From Arthrobacter mangrovi (GTDB lineage Bacteria; Actinomycetota; Actinomycetes; Actinomycetales; Micrococcaceae), in contig NZ_BRVS01000001.1 of the NCBI RefSeq assembly GCF_026011795.1, positions 1 through 64,000 on the forward strand: a stretch of DNA of 64,000 bases, in the 5' to 3' direction. Of the stretch, positions 17,836 to 25,748 are shown in pieces. Numbering within the stretch: the first letter of the stretch is position 1; each line of letters begins with the position of its first letter. Position numbers and translations under genes: made by a program. The notes beneath the pieces are model-generated. The model had not been told where the DNA came from and made no database searches. It saw only the letters and a program-made list of their open reading frames with translations.

Positions 17836-18330
17836 ATGTCTGATCCAGCCTCACCGACCACCGTGAACGAACGCGAAATTGCCGACCCTGCGGCCCATGC
17901 CCCGGCGGAGCCTGGCGAGGCGATCGGGAGCCCTGGCCCGGAGTCCGAGGATCCGCCCGCGGAGCCGGCCGCGGCTGCCGCCGTCATCGACGGCCGTCAC
18001 TTCGCACCCGTATCCAACACCGCCACCGGCGAGGTCGGCGCCACCACGGTCTTCCACTACCACCAGGACGGCAAAGTCATCTGGGCCGAATACTCCGGAG
18101 GGGCGGTCGTGCGCGGCTATCTGGTCGGCACCCGCAGCGGCGACCGGATGAGCTTCCGCTATTCGCACCTGAACATCGACCTGCAGACGGCCAGCGGCGT
18201 CTGCGAGACCCGCATCGCCGTGCTCGACGACGGACGGGTCCAGTTCCGCGAAACGTGGCAGTGGGAGTCCAGGCCGGAACACGGGACCAGCATCGTGGAG
18301 GAGCTAGCCGTGCCGGGAGAACGGCCGTGA
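17836..18330 (+). CDS. Conserved small protein (family often labelled 'n-acetylglutamate synthase')
   Basis: 164 residues. The first 50 are a disordered Pro/Glu/Ala leader; the conserved part starts near VIDGRHFAPVSNTATGEV and continues with TTVFHYHQDGKVIWAEYSGGAVVRGYLVG and RVQFRETWQWESR. It matches a family of beta-rich proteins of about 110 residues found in Firmicutes and Actinobacteria under a doubtful N-acetylglutamate synthase label. No acetyltransferase motif is visible, so I do not assign that activity. Divergent from LAL3, sharing a short intergenic region (17687-17835). Confidence 0.75.
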   Translation: MSDPASPTTVNEREIADPAAHAPAEPGEAIGSPGPESEDPPAEPAAAAAVIDGRHFAPVSNTATGEVGATTVFHYHQDGKVIWAEYSGGAVVRGYLVGTRSGDRMSFRYSHLNIDLQTASGVCETRIAVLDDGRVQFRETWQWESRPEHGTSIVEELAVPGERP

Positions 18331-18401
18331 GGTTCACCATAGTTGGCCCTCTGACCGGGGGTTTTGCCGCCTACGGGCTTGGCTGCCTGCGCAAACACGA
18401 T

Positions 18402-18419
18402 ACTCTACAACGGTAGAGT
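18402..18419. promoter_or_regulatory. Dyad operator candidate upstream of TetR gene
   Basis: ACTCTAC-AACG-GTAGAGT, a perfect 7-bp inverted repeat with a 4-nt spacer, about 35 nt upstream of the TTG start. TetR regulators usually repress themselves from such a site; binding by this protein is inference. Confidence 0.55.
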
Positions 18420-18452
18420 TGATCGAAGATGCCCGCACCATCAGGAGAACAC

Positions 18453-19130
18453 TTGTCCGTGGAACCTTTATTGTCCGCTGCCCAGGCGCGTGCCGCCGCC
18501 TCGGTCCCCATCCCCGCCTCCCCGGAACCGGAGCCGCGCACGGAACGGCGCACCCTGATCGCCGAGGCCGGAACCGAGATCATCGCCCATGAAGGCCTGC
18601 GCTCCCTGACCCACCGCGCCATCGACACGCATCTCGACCTGCCGACCGGCTCCACCAGCTACTACTACCGGACCCGGGACGAACTGCTGGAAGCCATCGT
18701 CAACTACCTGCGCACGCGTTCGGCCGCGGACTATGAGAGGGCCACGCTGGAGGTGCCGAACGCGATCCACGGCGGACGCGACATCGAAGACATCGCCTCG
18801 CACATCGCGCACTACCTGAACATCCAGCTCAGCACTCGGCCGCACCACATCAAGGCACGCATCGCCCTCACGCTGGAACTGTCCGAGCGCGATGAATTCG
18901 CCGGCATCATTTCCGACGTCCTGGTCTCCCAGCGCCAAATGCGCGAACTCTTCGACTCCCTCGGATCGGCCGAGCCGGACATGCTCGCCAAGGGCTTCAC
19001 GGCACTGGTCGAAGGCCTGGCCTTCCGCAGCCTGCTGGAATCGGACCACCAGGAGCCGGACGCCCGGACACGCAGGGTGGCCATCTTCCGGGAAGCCATC
19101 GCCTCCTACCTGCTCGGCGTCGGCGAGTAA
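18453..19130 (+). CDS. TetR/AcrR family transcriptional regulator
   Basis: About 225 residues if translation starts at the TTG at 18453, favoured because AGGAG lies 5 nt before it; an ATG at 18429 in the same frame lacks such a site. After an Ala/Pro leader, the HTH reads EAGTEIIAHEGLRSLTHRAIDTHLDLPTGSTSYYYRTRDELLEAI, the usual TetR DNA-binding domain. The C-terminal helical domain (about 90-225) is the ligand/dimer region. A dyad at 18402-18419 is a likely autoregulatory site. Ligand unknown. No clear target gene is adjacent; the polyol cassette begins 570 nt downstream. Confidence 0.88.
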   Translation: MSVEPLLSAAQARAAASVPIPASPEPEPRTERRTLIAEAGTEIIAHEGLRSLTHRAIDTHLDLPTGSTSYYYRTRDELLEAIVNYLRTRSAADYERATLEVPNAIHGGRDIEDIASHIAHYLNIQLSTRPHHIKARIALTLELSERDEFAGIISDVLVSQRQMRELFDSLGSAEPDMLAKGFTALVEGLAFRSLLESDHQEPDARTRRVAIFREAIASYLLGVGE

Positions 19131-19141
19131 TCACCCGCACA

Positions 19142-19168
19142 GCCGTAACAGGCCCGACCTGTTACGGC
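19142..19168. terminator. Convergent terminator hairpin (TetR / small membrane protein)
   Basis: GCCGTAACAGG-CCCGA-CCTGTTACGGC, a perfect 11-bp stem with a 5-nt loop, lies between the convergent ends at 19130 and 19197. No T-run, as is frequent in high-GC genomes. Confidence 0.65.
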
Positions 19169-19196
19169 GTCCGGCGGCGGAACCGCCCTTGGCACA

Positions 19197-19343
19197 TCAG
19201 GTCAGGGCGAGAATAATACCCCACGTCAGGGCAGCCGCCCCGAACACGATCAGCACGACACCCACGGCCAGCACCAGCCGCCGTCGGGCTTCCTGACGCT
19301 CATTCACCTGGAACTCGACCCTTTCACGCGAGTCAATCTGCAT
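19197..19343 (-). CDS. Small single-span membrane protein, 48 residues
   Basis: An ATG at 19343 with an excellent GGGGAGG site 8-10 nt upstream opens a 48-codon frame ending in TGA at 19197. The first 25 residues are charged and helical (QIDSRERVEFQVNERQEARRR), then one hydrophobic span (LVLAVGVVLIVFGAAALTWG, about 23-44) and a short end. Topology is probably N-terminus inside. No known family recognised. It is convergent with the TetR gene across a shared hairpin. Confidence 0.6.
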   Translation of the reverse strand: MQIDSRERVEFQVNERQEARRRLVLAVGVVLIVFGAAALTWGIILALT

Positions 19344-19700
19344 AACCCCGTCCTCCCCATAGTATTCCCCCGGGAAACGCGGCGCCGCGCCGCCCTTCCC
19401 CTGCCCCGAGCGTACCGGCGTTCGCGCGAAACCGCGGGACGCTTTCCACAGTGCCGCCCGGCGTGGCCGCCCGCGGTATCCGCCGCCGGCCCTTGGCCGC
19501 CATACTCCCGGGCCGCCCCTTGGAAAACCTTGCCCCGCCCGGCCGCCTGCCAGCTGTTCCTTCGCCCCGCAGAACTTTGACCTGCGGCGTTATGTAGCCG
19601 CGGCCCTGTTGCGGGGTTAGCATATGCGTGTGCATGTGCGCTGAATCACACGTGCAGGCGGGACCGCCAGGTTCCGTGACGGCTCGAAGAGGAGTCCTGG
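19344..19700. promoter_or_regulatory. Promoter/leader region of polyol cassette
   Basis: 357 nt with no supported gene. Near the cassette start there is an 8-bp palindrome GCATATGC (19620-19627) and an imperfect dyad TGCATGTGCG (19631-19640) with CACACGTGCA (19647-19656), 8 of 10 positions paired, centred about 57 nt before the dehydrogenase ATG. This is a reasonable position for a sugar-responsive operator. No regulator gene of the LacI or DeoR kind is encoded nearby. Confidence 0.4.
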
Positions 19701-20711
19701 ATGGGCAACGCCGCCGCAGTCATGACCGGCCTGAACAGCATCGAGATCCAAGAGCGCCCCGTACCTGAACCCGCTCCGGGCCAGGCCGTGATCAGGGTGG
19801 AAGCCGTGGGAGTCTGCGGCTCGGACGTTGCATATTACCGCTACGGCAAGATCGGCCCGTTCGCCGTCGACGGCCCCTTCGTCCTGGGCCACGAGGTCTC
19901 CGGACAGGTGGTGGCGGTCGGTGATGGAGTCGAAAATGTCCGCGTCGGCGACCGGGTGGCCGTCGAACCGGGCACACCGGACCGCACCTGCGACCAGTGC
20001 CGGGCCGGACGCTACCATCTCTGTCCCGATCTGGAGTTCCTGGCGACGCCGCCGTATGACGGCGCGCTGCTGCAGTACCTGGCCATGGACGCCCGCTGCT
20101 ACTTCCCGATCCCGGACTCGATGAGCTACGAGGACGGCGCGCTGATCGAGCCGCTGTCGGTGGGCCTGTGGGGCTGCCAGCGGGCGAACCTGAGGCCGGG
20201 CGATGACGTGCTGGTCACCGGCGCCGGGCCGGTGGGCCTGCTCGCCGCGGAGGCGGCCCGGGCCCTTGGGGCCGGGAGCGTCACGCTCACGGACATCTCC
20301 GACTACCGGCTCGGCGTCGCCCGCGACCACGGGTTCGGCGTGGAGAAGAGCGATCCTCCGGCCTCGCGGACCTTCGACGTGCTGCTGGAATGCTCGGGCG
20401 CCAACGGCGTCCTCGCCGCCGGCCTCGGCCGGTTGCACGAGGGGGGACGGGCAGCGGTCATCGGGCTGGCCAAGACAGACGAGGTCCAGCTGCCGCTGTC
20501 GATGCTCAATTGGAAAGAGATCACCATTTCGATGGTGAACCGCTACAACAACACCTGGCCGCTGGGCATCGCCCTGGTTTCCTCCGGCCGGATCAACCTG
20601 GACGGCCTGGTCACGCACAGCTTCCCGCTGTCCCGGACCGCGGCCGCCCTGGAAAACACCTCCACCGAACCCGAATCGCTCAAGGCGATGATCTACCCCC
20701 AGCGGCTTTGA
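19701..20711 (+). CDS. Zinc-dependent MDR polyol dehydrogenase (sorbitol/xylitol dehydrogenase type)
   Basis: 336 residues. Catalytic-zinc residues are visible: Cys39 (GVCGSD) and His64-Glu65 (GHEVSG). The structural-zinc loop reads D-R-T-C-D-Q-C-RAGRYHL-C: the first of the four usual cysteines is Asp94, as in sorbitol dehydrogenases that lack the second zinc. The Rossmann region VLVTGAGPVGLLAAEAARALGAG is followed by an Asp at the end of the second strand, favouring NAD(H). It probably oxidises a polyol to a ketose in the cytosol, feeding the FGGY kinase downstream. AGAGGAGTCC upstream of the ATG is a good ribosome site. First gene of the cassette. Confidence 0.88.
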   Translation: MGNAAAVMTGLNSIEIQERPVPEPAPGQAVIRVEAVGVCGSDVAYYRYGKIGPFAVDGPFVLGHEVSGQVVAVGDGVENVRVGDRVAVEPGTPDRTCDQCRAGRYHLCPDLEFLATPPYDGALLQYLAMDARCYFPIPDSMSYEDGALIEPLSVGLWGCQRANLRPGDDVLVTGAGPVGLLAAEAARALGAGSVTLTDISDYRLGVARDHGFGVEKSDPPASRTFDVLLECSGANGVLAAGLGRLHEGGRAAVIGLAKTDEVQLPLSMLNWKEITISMVNRYNNTWPLGIALVSSGRINLDGLVTHSFPLSRTAAALENTSTEPESLKAMIYPQRL

Positions 20712-20769
20712 CCGCAGTGCGCCACGCAGCTATCGGCAACGGGGCAACCACCAGCAAAGAGGAGTTCCG

Positions 20770-21861
20770 ATGAAGAAGCACCTACGGGGAATCCTGGGCC
20801 TCACCACCGCCCTGTTTCTGGCCGCAGGAATGACCGCCTGCGGGAACGGCGGCGGAGGCGGCAGCGGCGAGACAGGAGGAGGGGGCGGCGAAGCCTCGGG
20901 CAAGATCGCGTTCCTGATGCCGGACCGGGCCTCCACCCGCTACGAGCAGCAGGACAGCCCGCTGTTCAAGGCCAAGGTCGAGGAGCTCTGCAGCGAATGC
21001 GAGGTGCTGTACCAGAACGCCGACGGCGACGCGAACAAGCAGCAGCAGCAGGCCAACGCCATGATCACCCAGGGCGTGAAGGTCCTGGTGCTGGACGCGG
21101 TAGACAGCACCGCCGCAGCCTCGCTGGTCAGCACCGCCAAGGGCCAGGGCATCAAGGTCGTCACCTACGACCGTCCGGTCCCGGACACCCCGGCCGACTT
21201 CTACGTCTCGTTCGACAACAAGAAGATCGGCAACCTCATCGCCACGGACCTGGTCAAGAAGCTGGACGCGGACGGAGACAAGACCGGCGGCGTGCTGATG
21301 GTCAACGGCTCCCCCACCGACCGCGCGGCGCAGCTGATCAAGGAAGGCGCCCAGGAGGCCATCGATGCGAGCCAGCACCCGGTGCTGGCCTCCTATGACA
21401 CCCCGGAGTGGCAGCCGTCGAAGGCCCAGGACTGGGTCGCCGGCCAGATCACCCAGTTCGGCGACAAGATCACCGGCATCGTAGCCGCCAACGACGGCAC
21501 CGCGGGCGGCTCCATCGCGGCACTGAAGGCCGCCGGCGTCTCCCCGTTCCCGCCGGTCACCGGCAACGACGCCGAAGTCGCCGCCATCCAGCGCATCATC
21601 AGCGGCGACCAGTACAACACCATCTCCAAGCCGATCAAGATCGTGGCGGAGAAGGCCGCCGAGGTCTCGGTGCAGCTGCTGAACGGCGAGACGCCGGAGC
21701 CCGACGCGACGCTCTTCGACACCCCGTCGGCGCTGTTCGTGCCGACCGTGGTCACCAAGGACAACGTCAAGGAAGTGATTTTCGACGGCGGCATCTACAA
21801 GGCGTCGGAAGTCTGCACCGGCGAATACAAGAAGGGCTGCGACGAGCTCGGCATCAAGTAG
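20770..21861 (+). CDS. Sugar ABC transporter substrate-binding lipoprotein (XylF/ChvE-like)
   Basis: 363 residues. Signal peptide with lipobox LAAGMTAC; the lipidated Cys is residue 24, followed by a Gly/Ser/Glu-rich spacer. The mature part is a periplasmic-binding-protein type I fold (peripla_BP_4): KIAFLMPDRASTRYEQQD, NAMITQGVKVLVLDAVDS, IVAANDGTAGGSIAALKAAG, and a C-terminal PTVVTKDNVKEVIFDGG, as in XylF and ChvE. It binds a monosaccharide or polyol outside the membrane and delivers it to the permease. GAGGAG precedes the ATG. The exact ligand cannot be read from the sequence. Confidence 0.9.
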   Translation: MKKHLRGILGLTTALFLAAGMTACGNGGGGGSGETGGGGGEASGKIAFLMPDRASTRYEQQDSPLFKAKVEELCSECEVLYQNADGDANKQQQQANAMITQGVKVLVLDAVDSTAAASLVSTAKGQGIKVVTYDRPVPDTPADFYVSFDNKKIGNLIATDLVKKLDADGDKTGGVLMVNGSPTDRAAQLIKEGAQEAIDASQHPVLASYDTPEWQPSKAQDWVAGQITQFGDKITGIVAANDGTAGGSIAALKAAGVSPFPPVTGNDAEVAAIQRIISGDQYNTISKPIKIVAEKAAEVSVQLLNGETPEPDATLFDTPSALFVPTVVTKDNVKEVIFDGGIYKASEVCTGEYKKGCDELGIK

Positions 21862-21923
21862 CTCAGCGGCCGGCGGTGCCGCGCCCACCGCGGCACCGCC
21901 GTCGTTACGGGAAGGGGAAGGCA

Positions 21924-22961
21924 GTGTCCACTCTGTCAGCGGAACGGCCGGAGGCAGCCGCACCGGTGCTGTCCATGCGGGGCGTGAGCAAGCACTTCGG
22001 TGCCGTTGCCGCCCTGACCGACATCGACCTGGACGTCCACGCCGGCGAAGTCGTCGCGCTGGTCGGGGACAATGGCGCCGGGAAGTCGACCCTGGTCAAG
22101 ATCCTGGCGGGCGTGCACCCGCAGGACGCCGGGACGGTGAACTTCGACGGCAAGGACGTGACGATCCACTCGCCGGTTGATTCCATCCAGCTGGGCATCG
22201 CCACGGTCTTCCAGGACCTGGCGCTCTGCGACAACCTGACCGTCGTGGACAACCTCTTCCTGGGGCGGGAGCTGGGGCCGTGGCGGCTGAACGAGGTGGA
22301 GATGGAGGTGCAGTCGTGGAAGCTGCTGCGCCAGCTCTCGGCCAAGATTCCGTCGGTCCGGATCGCGGTCGCCTCCCTCTCCGGCGGCCAGCGGCAGACC
22401 GTCGCGATCGCCCGGTCGCTGCTCGGCAGCCCCAAGCTCATCATCCTCGACGAGCCCACCGCGGCGCTCGGCGTGGCGCAGACGGCCGAGGTGCTGAACC
22501 TCGTGGAACGGCTGCGTGAAAACGGCCTCGCGGTGATCATGATCAGCCACAACATGCAGGACGTCAAAGCCGTCTCCGACCGCGTGGCGGTGCTGCGGCT
22601 GGGCAAGAACAACGGCACCTTCCGGATGAAGGACGTCTCCACCGACGACCTGATCGCCGCCATCACCGGCGCCACCGACAACGTCGTGACGCAGCGGGCG
22701 GCACAGGCCGGAGCGGCACAGGCCGGGGCGGGAGAGACCGGGGCGGCGGGCGCGGGGGCCGCGGCCGGCTCTGATGCCCTGGCCGACGAGGGCGCGCAGG
22801 ACTCGCGCCCGGCCGACTGGCCCGGCGAACCCAACGAAGGACCGGGCGGGCAGGGGCCGGGCGGGCGCGGACCCGGCGGGGGCGGCCTTCCGCCCGGACA
22901 GGCGGGCAGCGCAGGGCAATCGGGGCCGGGGGCAGCACCGGAAGAAGGGACCGTACCATGA
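21924..22961 (+). CDS. Sugar ABC transporter ATP-binding protein, single NBD with disordered tail
   Basis: 345 residues from the GTG at 21924 (GGAAGGGGAAGG upstream). One nucleotide-binding domain: Walker A GDNGAGKST (48-56), signature LSGGQRQTVAIARSL, Walker B LIILDEPTAALG, and H-loop VIMISHNM. It thus resembles the short actinobacterial XylG/FrcA type, not the double-domain RbsA type. Odd: after about residue 255 there is a tail of about 90 residues of Ala/Gly/Pro/Gln with PGGQGPGGRGPGGGG, with no homology I recognise. The stop overlaps the permease start (ATGA), so translation is coupled. Confidence 0.9.
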   Translation: MSTLSAERPEAAAPVLSMRGVSKHFGAVAALTDIDLDVHAGEVVALVGDNGAGKSTLVKILAGVHPQDAGTVNFDGKDVTIHSPVDSIQLGIATVFQDLALCDNLTVVDNLFLGRELGPWRLNEVEMEVQSWKLLRQLSAKIPSVRIAVASLSGGQRQTVAIARSLLGSPKLIILDEPTAALGVAQTAEVLNLVERLRENGLAVIMISHNMQDVKAVSDRVAVLRLGKNNGTFRMKDVSTDDLIAAITGATDNVVTQRAAQAGAAQAGAGETGAAGAGAAAGSDALADEGAQDSRPADWPGEPNEGPGGQGPGGRGPGGGGLPPGQAGSAGQSGPGAAPEEGTVP

Positions 22962-24214
22962 CAACGAATCCAGCCAGCCCGGCCATCCCGGTGGCTACCG
23001 ACCTGCAGGACGAACGGCTGATCCGCACCGAGGGCTTCAAGGGCGCGGTCAAGGTCGGCATCAACCGGGTCCGCGGCGGCGACCTGGGCGTGCTGCCCAT
23101 CATCGTCGGCCTGCTGGTTATCTGGACCATCTTCCAGCTGCTCAACCCCTTCTTCCTTTCCAGCGCCAACCTGGTGAACCTGCTGCTGGAAAGCGCGGCC
23201 GTCGGCGTCATTGCGCTTGGCATCGTCTGCGTCCTGCTGGTCGGCGAGATCGACCTCTCCGTCGGCTCGGTCAGCGGCCTCTCGGCGGCGATCGTCGGCG
23301 TCACCTTCGTGAAACAGGACTGGCCGGTCGGGCTGGCGATCCTGGCCGCGATCGCCGTGGGCGCCGCCATCGGACTGCTCTATTCGTTTGTCTACACCAA
23401 GTTCGGGGTTCCGTCCTTCGTGATCACGCTGGCCGGCCTGCTGGGCTTCCTCGGCCTGCAGCTGTTCGTCCTCGGCGTCGAGGGCACCATCAACCTGCCG
23501 TTCGATTCCTTCCTGGTCTGGTTCGGCCAGCAGGCGTTCGTGCCGGTCTGGCTGTCCTACGTGCTGGCCGTCCTCGGCGTGGCCGGCTTCTTCCTGAGCC
23601 AGCTCTCGCTCTCCCGCCAGCGGGTCAAGGCGGGCCTCTCCGGGCGGCCGATGCGGCTGGTCGTGGTCCAGACGATCGTGCTGGCCGTGATCCTGCTCTT
23701 CGCCGTCTGGTACCTGAACCAGGCCCGCGGCGTCGGCTGGATGTTCGTCTTCTTCGCCGCCCTGGTGCTGGTGATGCACTACGCCTTCACCCGCACCAAG
23801 TGGGGCCGCTCCGTCTACGCCGTCGGCGGCAACCGCGAAGCGGCGCGCCGGGCCGGCATCAGCGTGAACCGCATCTACGTCTCCATCTTCATGCTCTGCT
23901 CGACGTTCGCGGCCGTCGGCGGCATCCTCGCCGCGGGCCGGCTGGCGGCCTCGGCGCAAAGCAGCGGCACGGGCGACGTCAACCTGAACGCCATCGCCGC
24001 CGCCGTGATCGGCGGAACCAGCCTGTTCGGCGGCCGCGGCTCCGCCTTCTCGGCGCTGCTCGGCATCCTGGTCATCCAGTCCATCTCCAGCGGCCTGACC
24101 CTGCTGAACCTCGAGTCGTCCTTCCGCTACATGATCACCGGCCTGGTCCTGCTGCTGGCCGTGATCCTCGACGCCGTTTCGCGCAAGTCCCGCACGTCGC
24201 ACGGCCGCGCCTAG
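22958..24214 (+). CDS. Sugar ABC transporter permease (XylH-like)
   Basis: 418 residues, BPD_transp_2 family with about 10-11 membrane spans. After a cytoplasmic leader the first span starts near LPIIVGLLVIWTIFQLL. The family signature region LLVGEIDLSVGSVSGLSAAIVGV and the cytoplasmic EAA-like loop GGNREAARRAGISVNRI are present, then AAVIGGTSLFGGRG. Length and the long loop after span 6 fit XylH, not the shorter RbsC. Forms the membrane channel with the preceding ATPase. Its TAG stop overlaps a GTG that could start the kinase. Confidence 0.92.
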   Translation: MTTNPASPAIPVATDLQDERLIRTEGFKGAVKVGINRVRGGDLGVLPIIVGLLVIWTIFQLLNPFFLSSANLVNLLLESAAVGVIALGIVCVLLVGEIDLSVGSVSGLSAAIVGVTFVKQDWPVGLAILAAIAVGAAIGLLYSFVYTKFGVPSFVITLAGLLGFLGLQLFVLGVEGTINLPFDSFLVWFGQQAFVPVWLSYVLAVLGVAGFFLSQLSLSRQRVKAGLSGRPMRLVVVQTIVLAVILLFAVWYLNQARGVGWMFVFFAALVLVMHYAFTRTKWGRSVYAVGGNREAARRAGISVNRIYVSIFMLCSTFAAVGGILAAGRLAASAQSSGTGDVNLNAIAAAVIGGTSLFGGRGSAFSALLGILVIQSISSGLTLLNLESSFRYMITGLVLLLAVILDAVSRKSRTSHGRA

Positions 24215-24234
24215 TGGCGGGCCGTCGCAGCGCC

Positions 24235-25719
24235 ATGTTCCTGGGCATCGACATCGGCACGGGCAGCAGCAAGGCGGTGCTGGCCGATGCCGAGGGGCGC
24301 GTCCTGGACAGCGCGACCGCCACGCATGACGTCTCCTACCCGCGCCCCGGCTGGGCTGAGTTCGACGCCGAGGGCGGAGCATGGGCGGAGGTGGTCCGGC
24401 TGTGCCGGGAGCTTTTCGCCAGGAACGACGCCGGGGCTGTCGCCGGCGTGTGCGTCAGCGCGATGGGCCCCTGCCTGGTCGTCACGGACGAGGACCTGAT
24501 GCCGCTGCGCCCGGCGATCCTGTACGGGATCGACGCGCGCGCCGTCGTCGAAATCCGCGAACTCACCGAGGAGTTCGGCGCGGAGGCGATCTTCCGGGAC
24601 GCGGGAAAGGTCCTGTCCTCGCAGGCGGTGGGGCCGAAGCTCCGCTGGCTGCGCAACCGGGAACCGGAGGTATTCGCCCGCGCCCGGAACTGGCACAGCC
24701 TCAACTCCTTCATCCTCGCCAAACTGACCGGCGAACTGGTCCTGGACCACCACACCGCCAGCCAGTGCGATCCCCTGTACGACCTGCGCGGCAACCGCTG
24801 GCACGAGCAGCGCTACGGCGCCGTCGCGGGCCACCTGCCCCCGCCCCGGCTCGCGTGGCCGGCCGACGTCGGCGGCCGCGTCCACCGCCGGGCCGCCGAA
24901 GCGACCGGGCTGCCGGAGGGCGTCCCGGTCTGCGCCGGCACCGTGGACGCGTGGGCCGAGGCCTTCAGCGCCGGTGTGCGGCGTCCCGGCGACCTCATGC
25001 TGATGTATGGCTCCACCATGTTCTTCGTCCAGGTCCTCGGCGAGTTCCGCGCCGAACCCAAGCTCTGGACCACGGCCGGGGTGGACCCGGGTTCCCTGAC
25101 GCTGGCCGCCGGCATGTCCACCTCGGGCAGCCTGACCACGTGGCTGCAGCGGCTCTTCGGCGAGGTTCCGTTCGAGCAGCTCGTCGCGGAGGCGGCCGCG
25201 GTGCCGCCGGGTTCTGACGGCCTGCTCCTGCTGCCGTATTTCGCCGGCGAGCGGACGCCTGTGTTCGACCCCGACGCCCGCGGACTCGTCACCGGCTTGT
25301 CGCTACGGCACGGCCGGGGCCATCTGTTCCGCGCCGCCTATGAGGGTATCGGTTTCGGCATCCGCCAGATCCTGGAGTACCTCGAGAACGCCGGCGAACC
25401 CATCCGTCGCGTCGTGGCTGTCGGGGGCGGCACCAAGGCACGGCTGTGGACGGAAATCGTCAGCAGCATCACCGGGCGCGCACAGCTCGTCCCGGAACAG
25501 ACCATCGGGGCCAGCTACGGAGATGCCCTGCTCGCCGCGATCGGGACCGGGGCGGTGCCGGCGGAAACCGACTGGGCTCGGACCGCGGCGGTGGTCGAGC
25601 CGGACCCGTCCACCGCGGCGCTGTACGAGAAGCTGTACGCCACGTACGGACAGCTCTACCCCTCCAACCGGGAGCATATGCACGTGCTCGCCGCCCTGCA
25701 GGAGCCCGGCGGCCCCTAG
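24235..25719 (+). CDS. FGGY-family carbohydrate kinase
   Basis: 494 residues from the ATG at 24235; an in-frame GTG at 24214 overlapping the permease stop would add seven residues and couple translation. N-terminal phosphate-1 motif FLGIDIGTGSSKAVLAD, then FDAEGGAW and DARA in the sugar-binding region, GTVDAWAEAFSAG (phosphate-2 / catalytic Asp area) and VVAVGGGTKARLWTEI (adenosine motif). The layout is xylulokinase-like. With the upstream dehydrogenase it would convert an imported polyol to a ketose phosphate; xylitol or D-arabitol to D-xylulose 5-phosphate is one testable route. Substrate not proven by sequence. Confidence 0.9.
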   Translation: MFLGIDIGTGSSKAVLADAEGRVLDSATATHDVSYPRPGWAEFDAEGGAWAEVVRLCRELFARNDAGAVAGVCVSAMGPCLVVTDEDLMPLRPAILYGIDARAVVEIRELTEEFGAEAIFRDAGKVLSSQAVGPKLRWLRNREPEVFARARNWHSLNSFILAKLTGELVLDHHTASQCDPLYDLRGNRWHEQRYGAVAGHLPPPRLAWPADVGGRVHRRAAEATGLPEGVPVCAGTVDAWAEAFSAGVRRPGDLMLMYGSTMFFVQVLGEFRAEPKLWTTAGVDPGSLTLAAGMSTSGSLTTWLQRLFGEVPFEQLVAEAAAVPPGSDGLLLLPYFAGERTPVFDPDARGLVTGLSLRHGRGHLFRAAYEGIGFGIRQILEYLENAGEPIRRVVAVGGGTKARLWTEIVSSITGRAQLVPEQTIGASYGDALLAAIGTGAVPAETDWARTAAVVEPDPSTAALYEKLYATYGQLYPSNREHMHVLAALQEPGGP

Positions 25720-25748
25720 GCACGCGGATCAAGTGGACAGGAGAGCAG

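Noticed and set aside
17836-18330. N-acetylglutamate synthase function for the small conserved protein
   Set aside because: The label is widespread for this family, but no acetyl-CoA-binding GNAT motif or amino-acid-kinase fold is visible.
21905-24382. 825-residue minus-strand frame antisense to the ABC transporter genes
   Set aside because: Arg/Asp/Gln-rich shadow without domain; the plus-strand genes overlap neatly and carry all ABC motifs.
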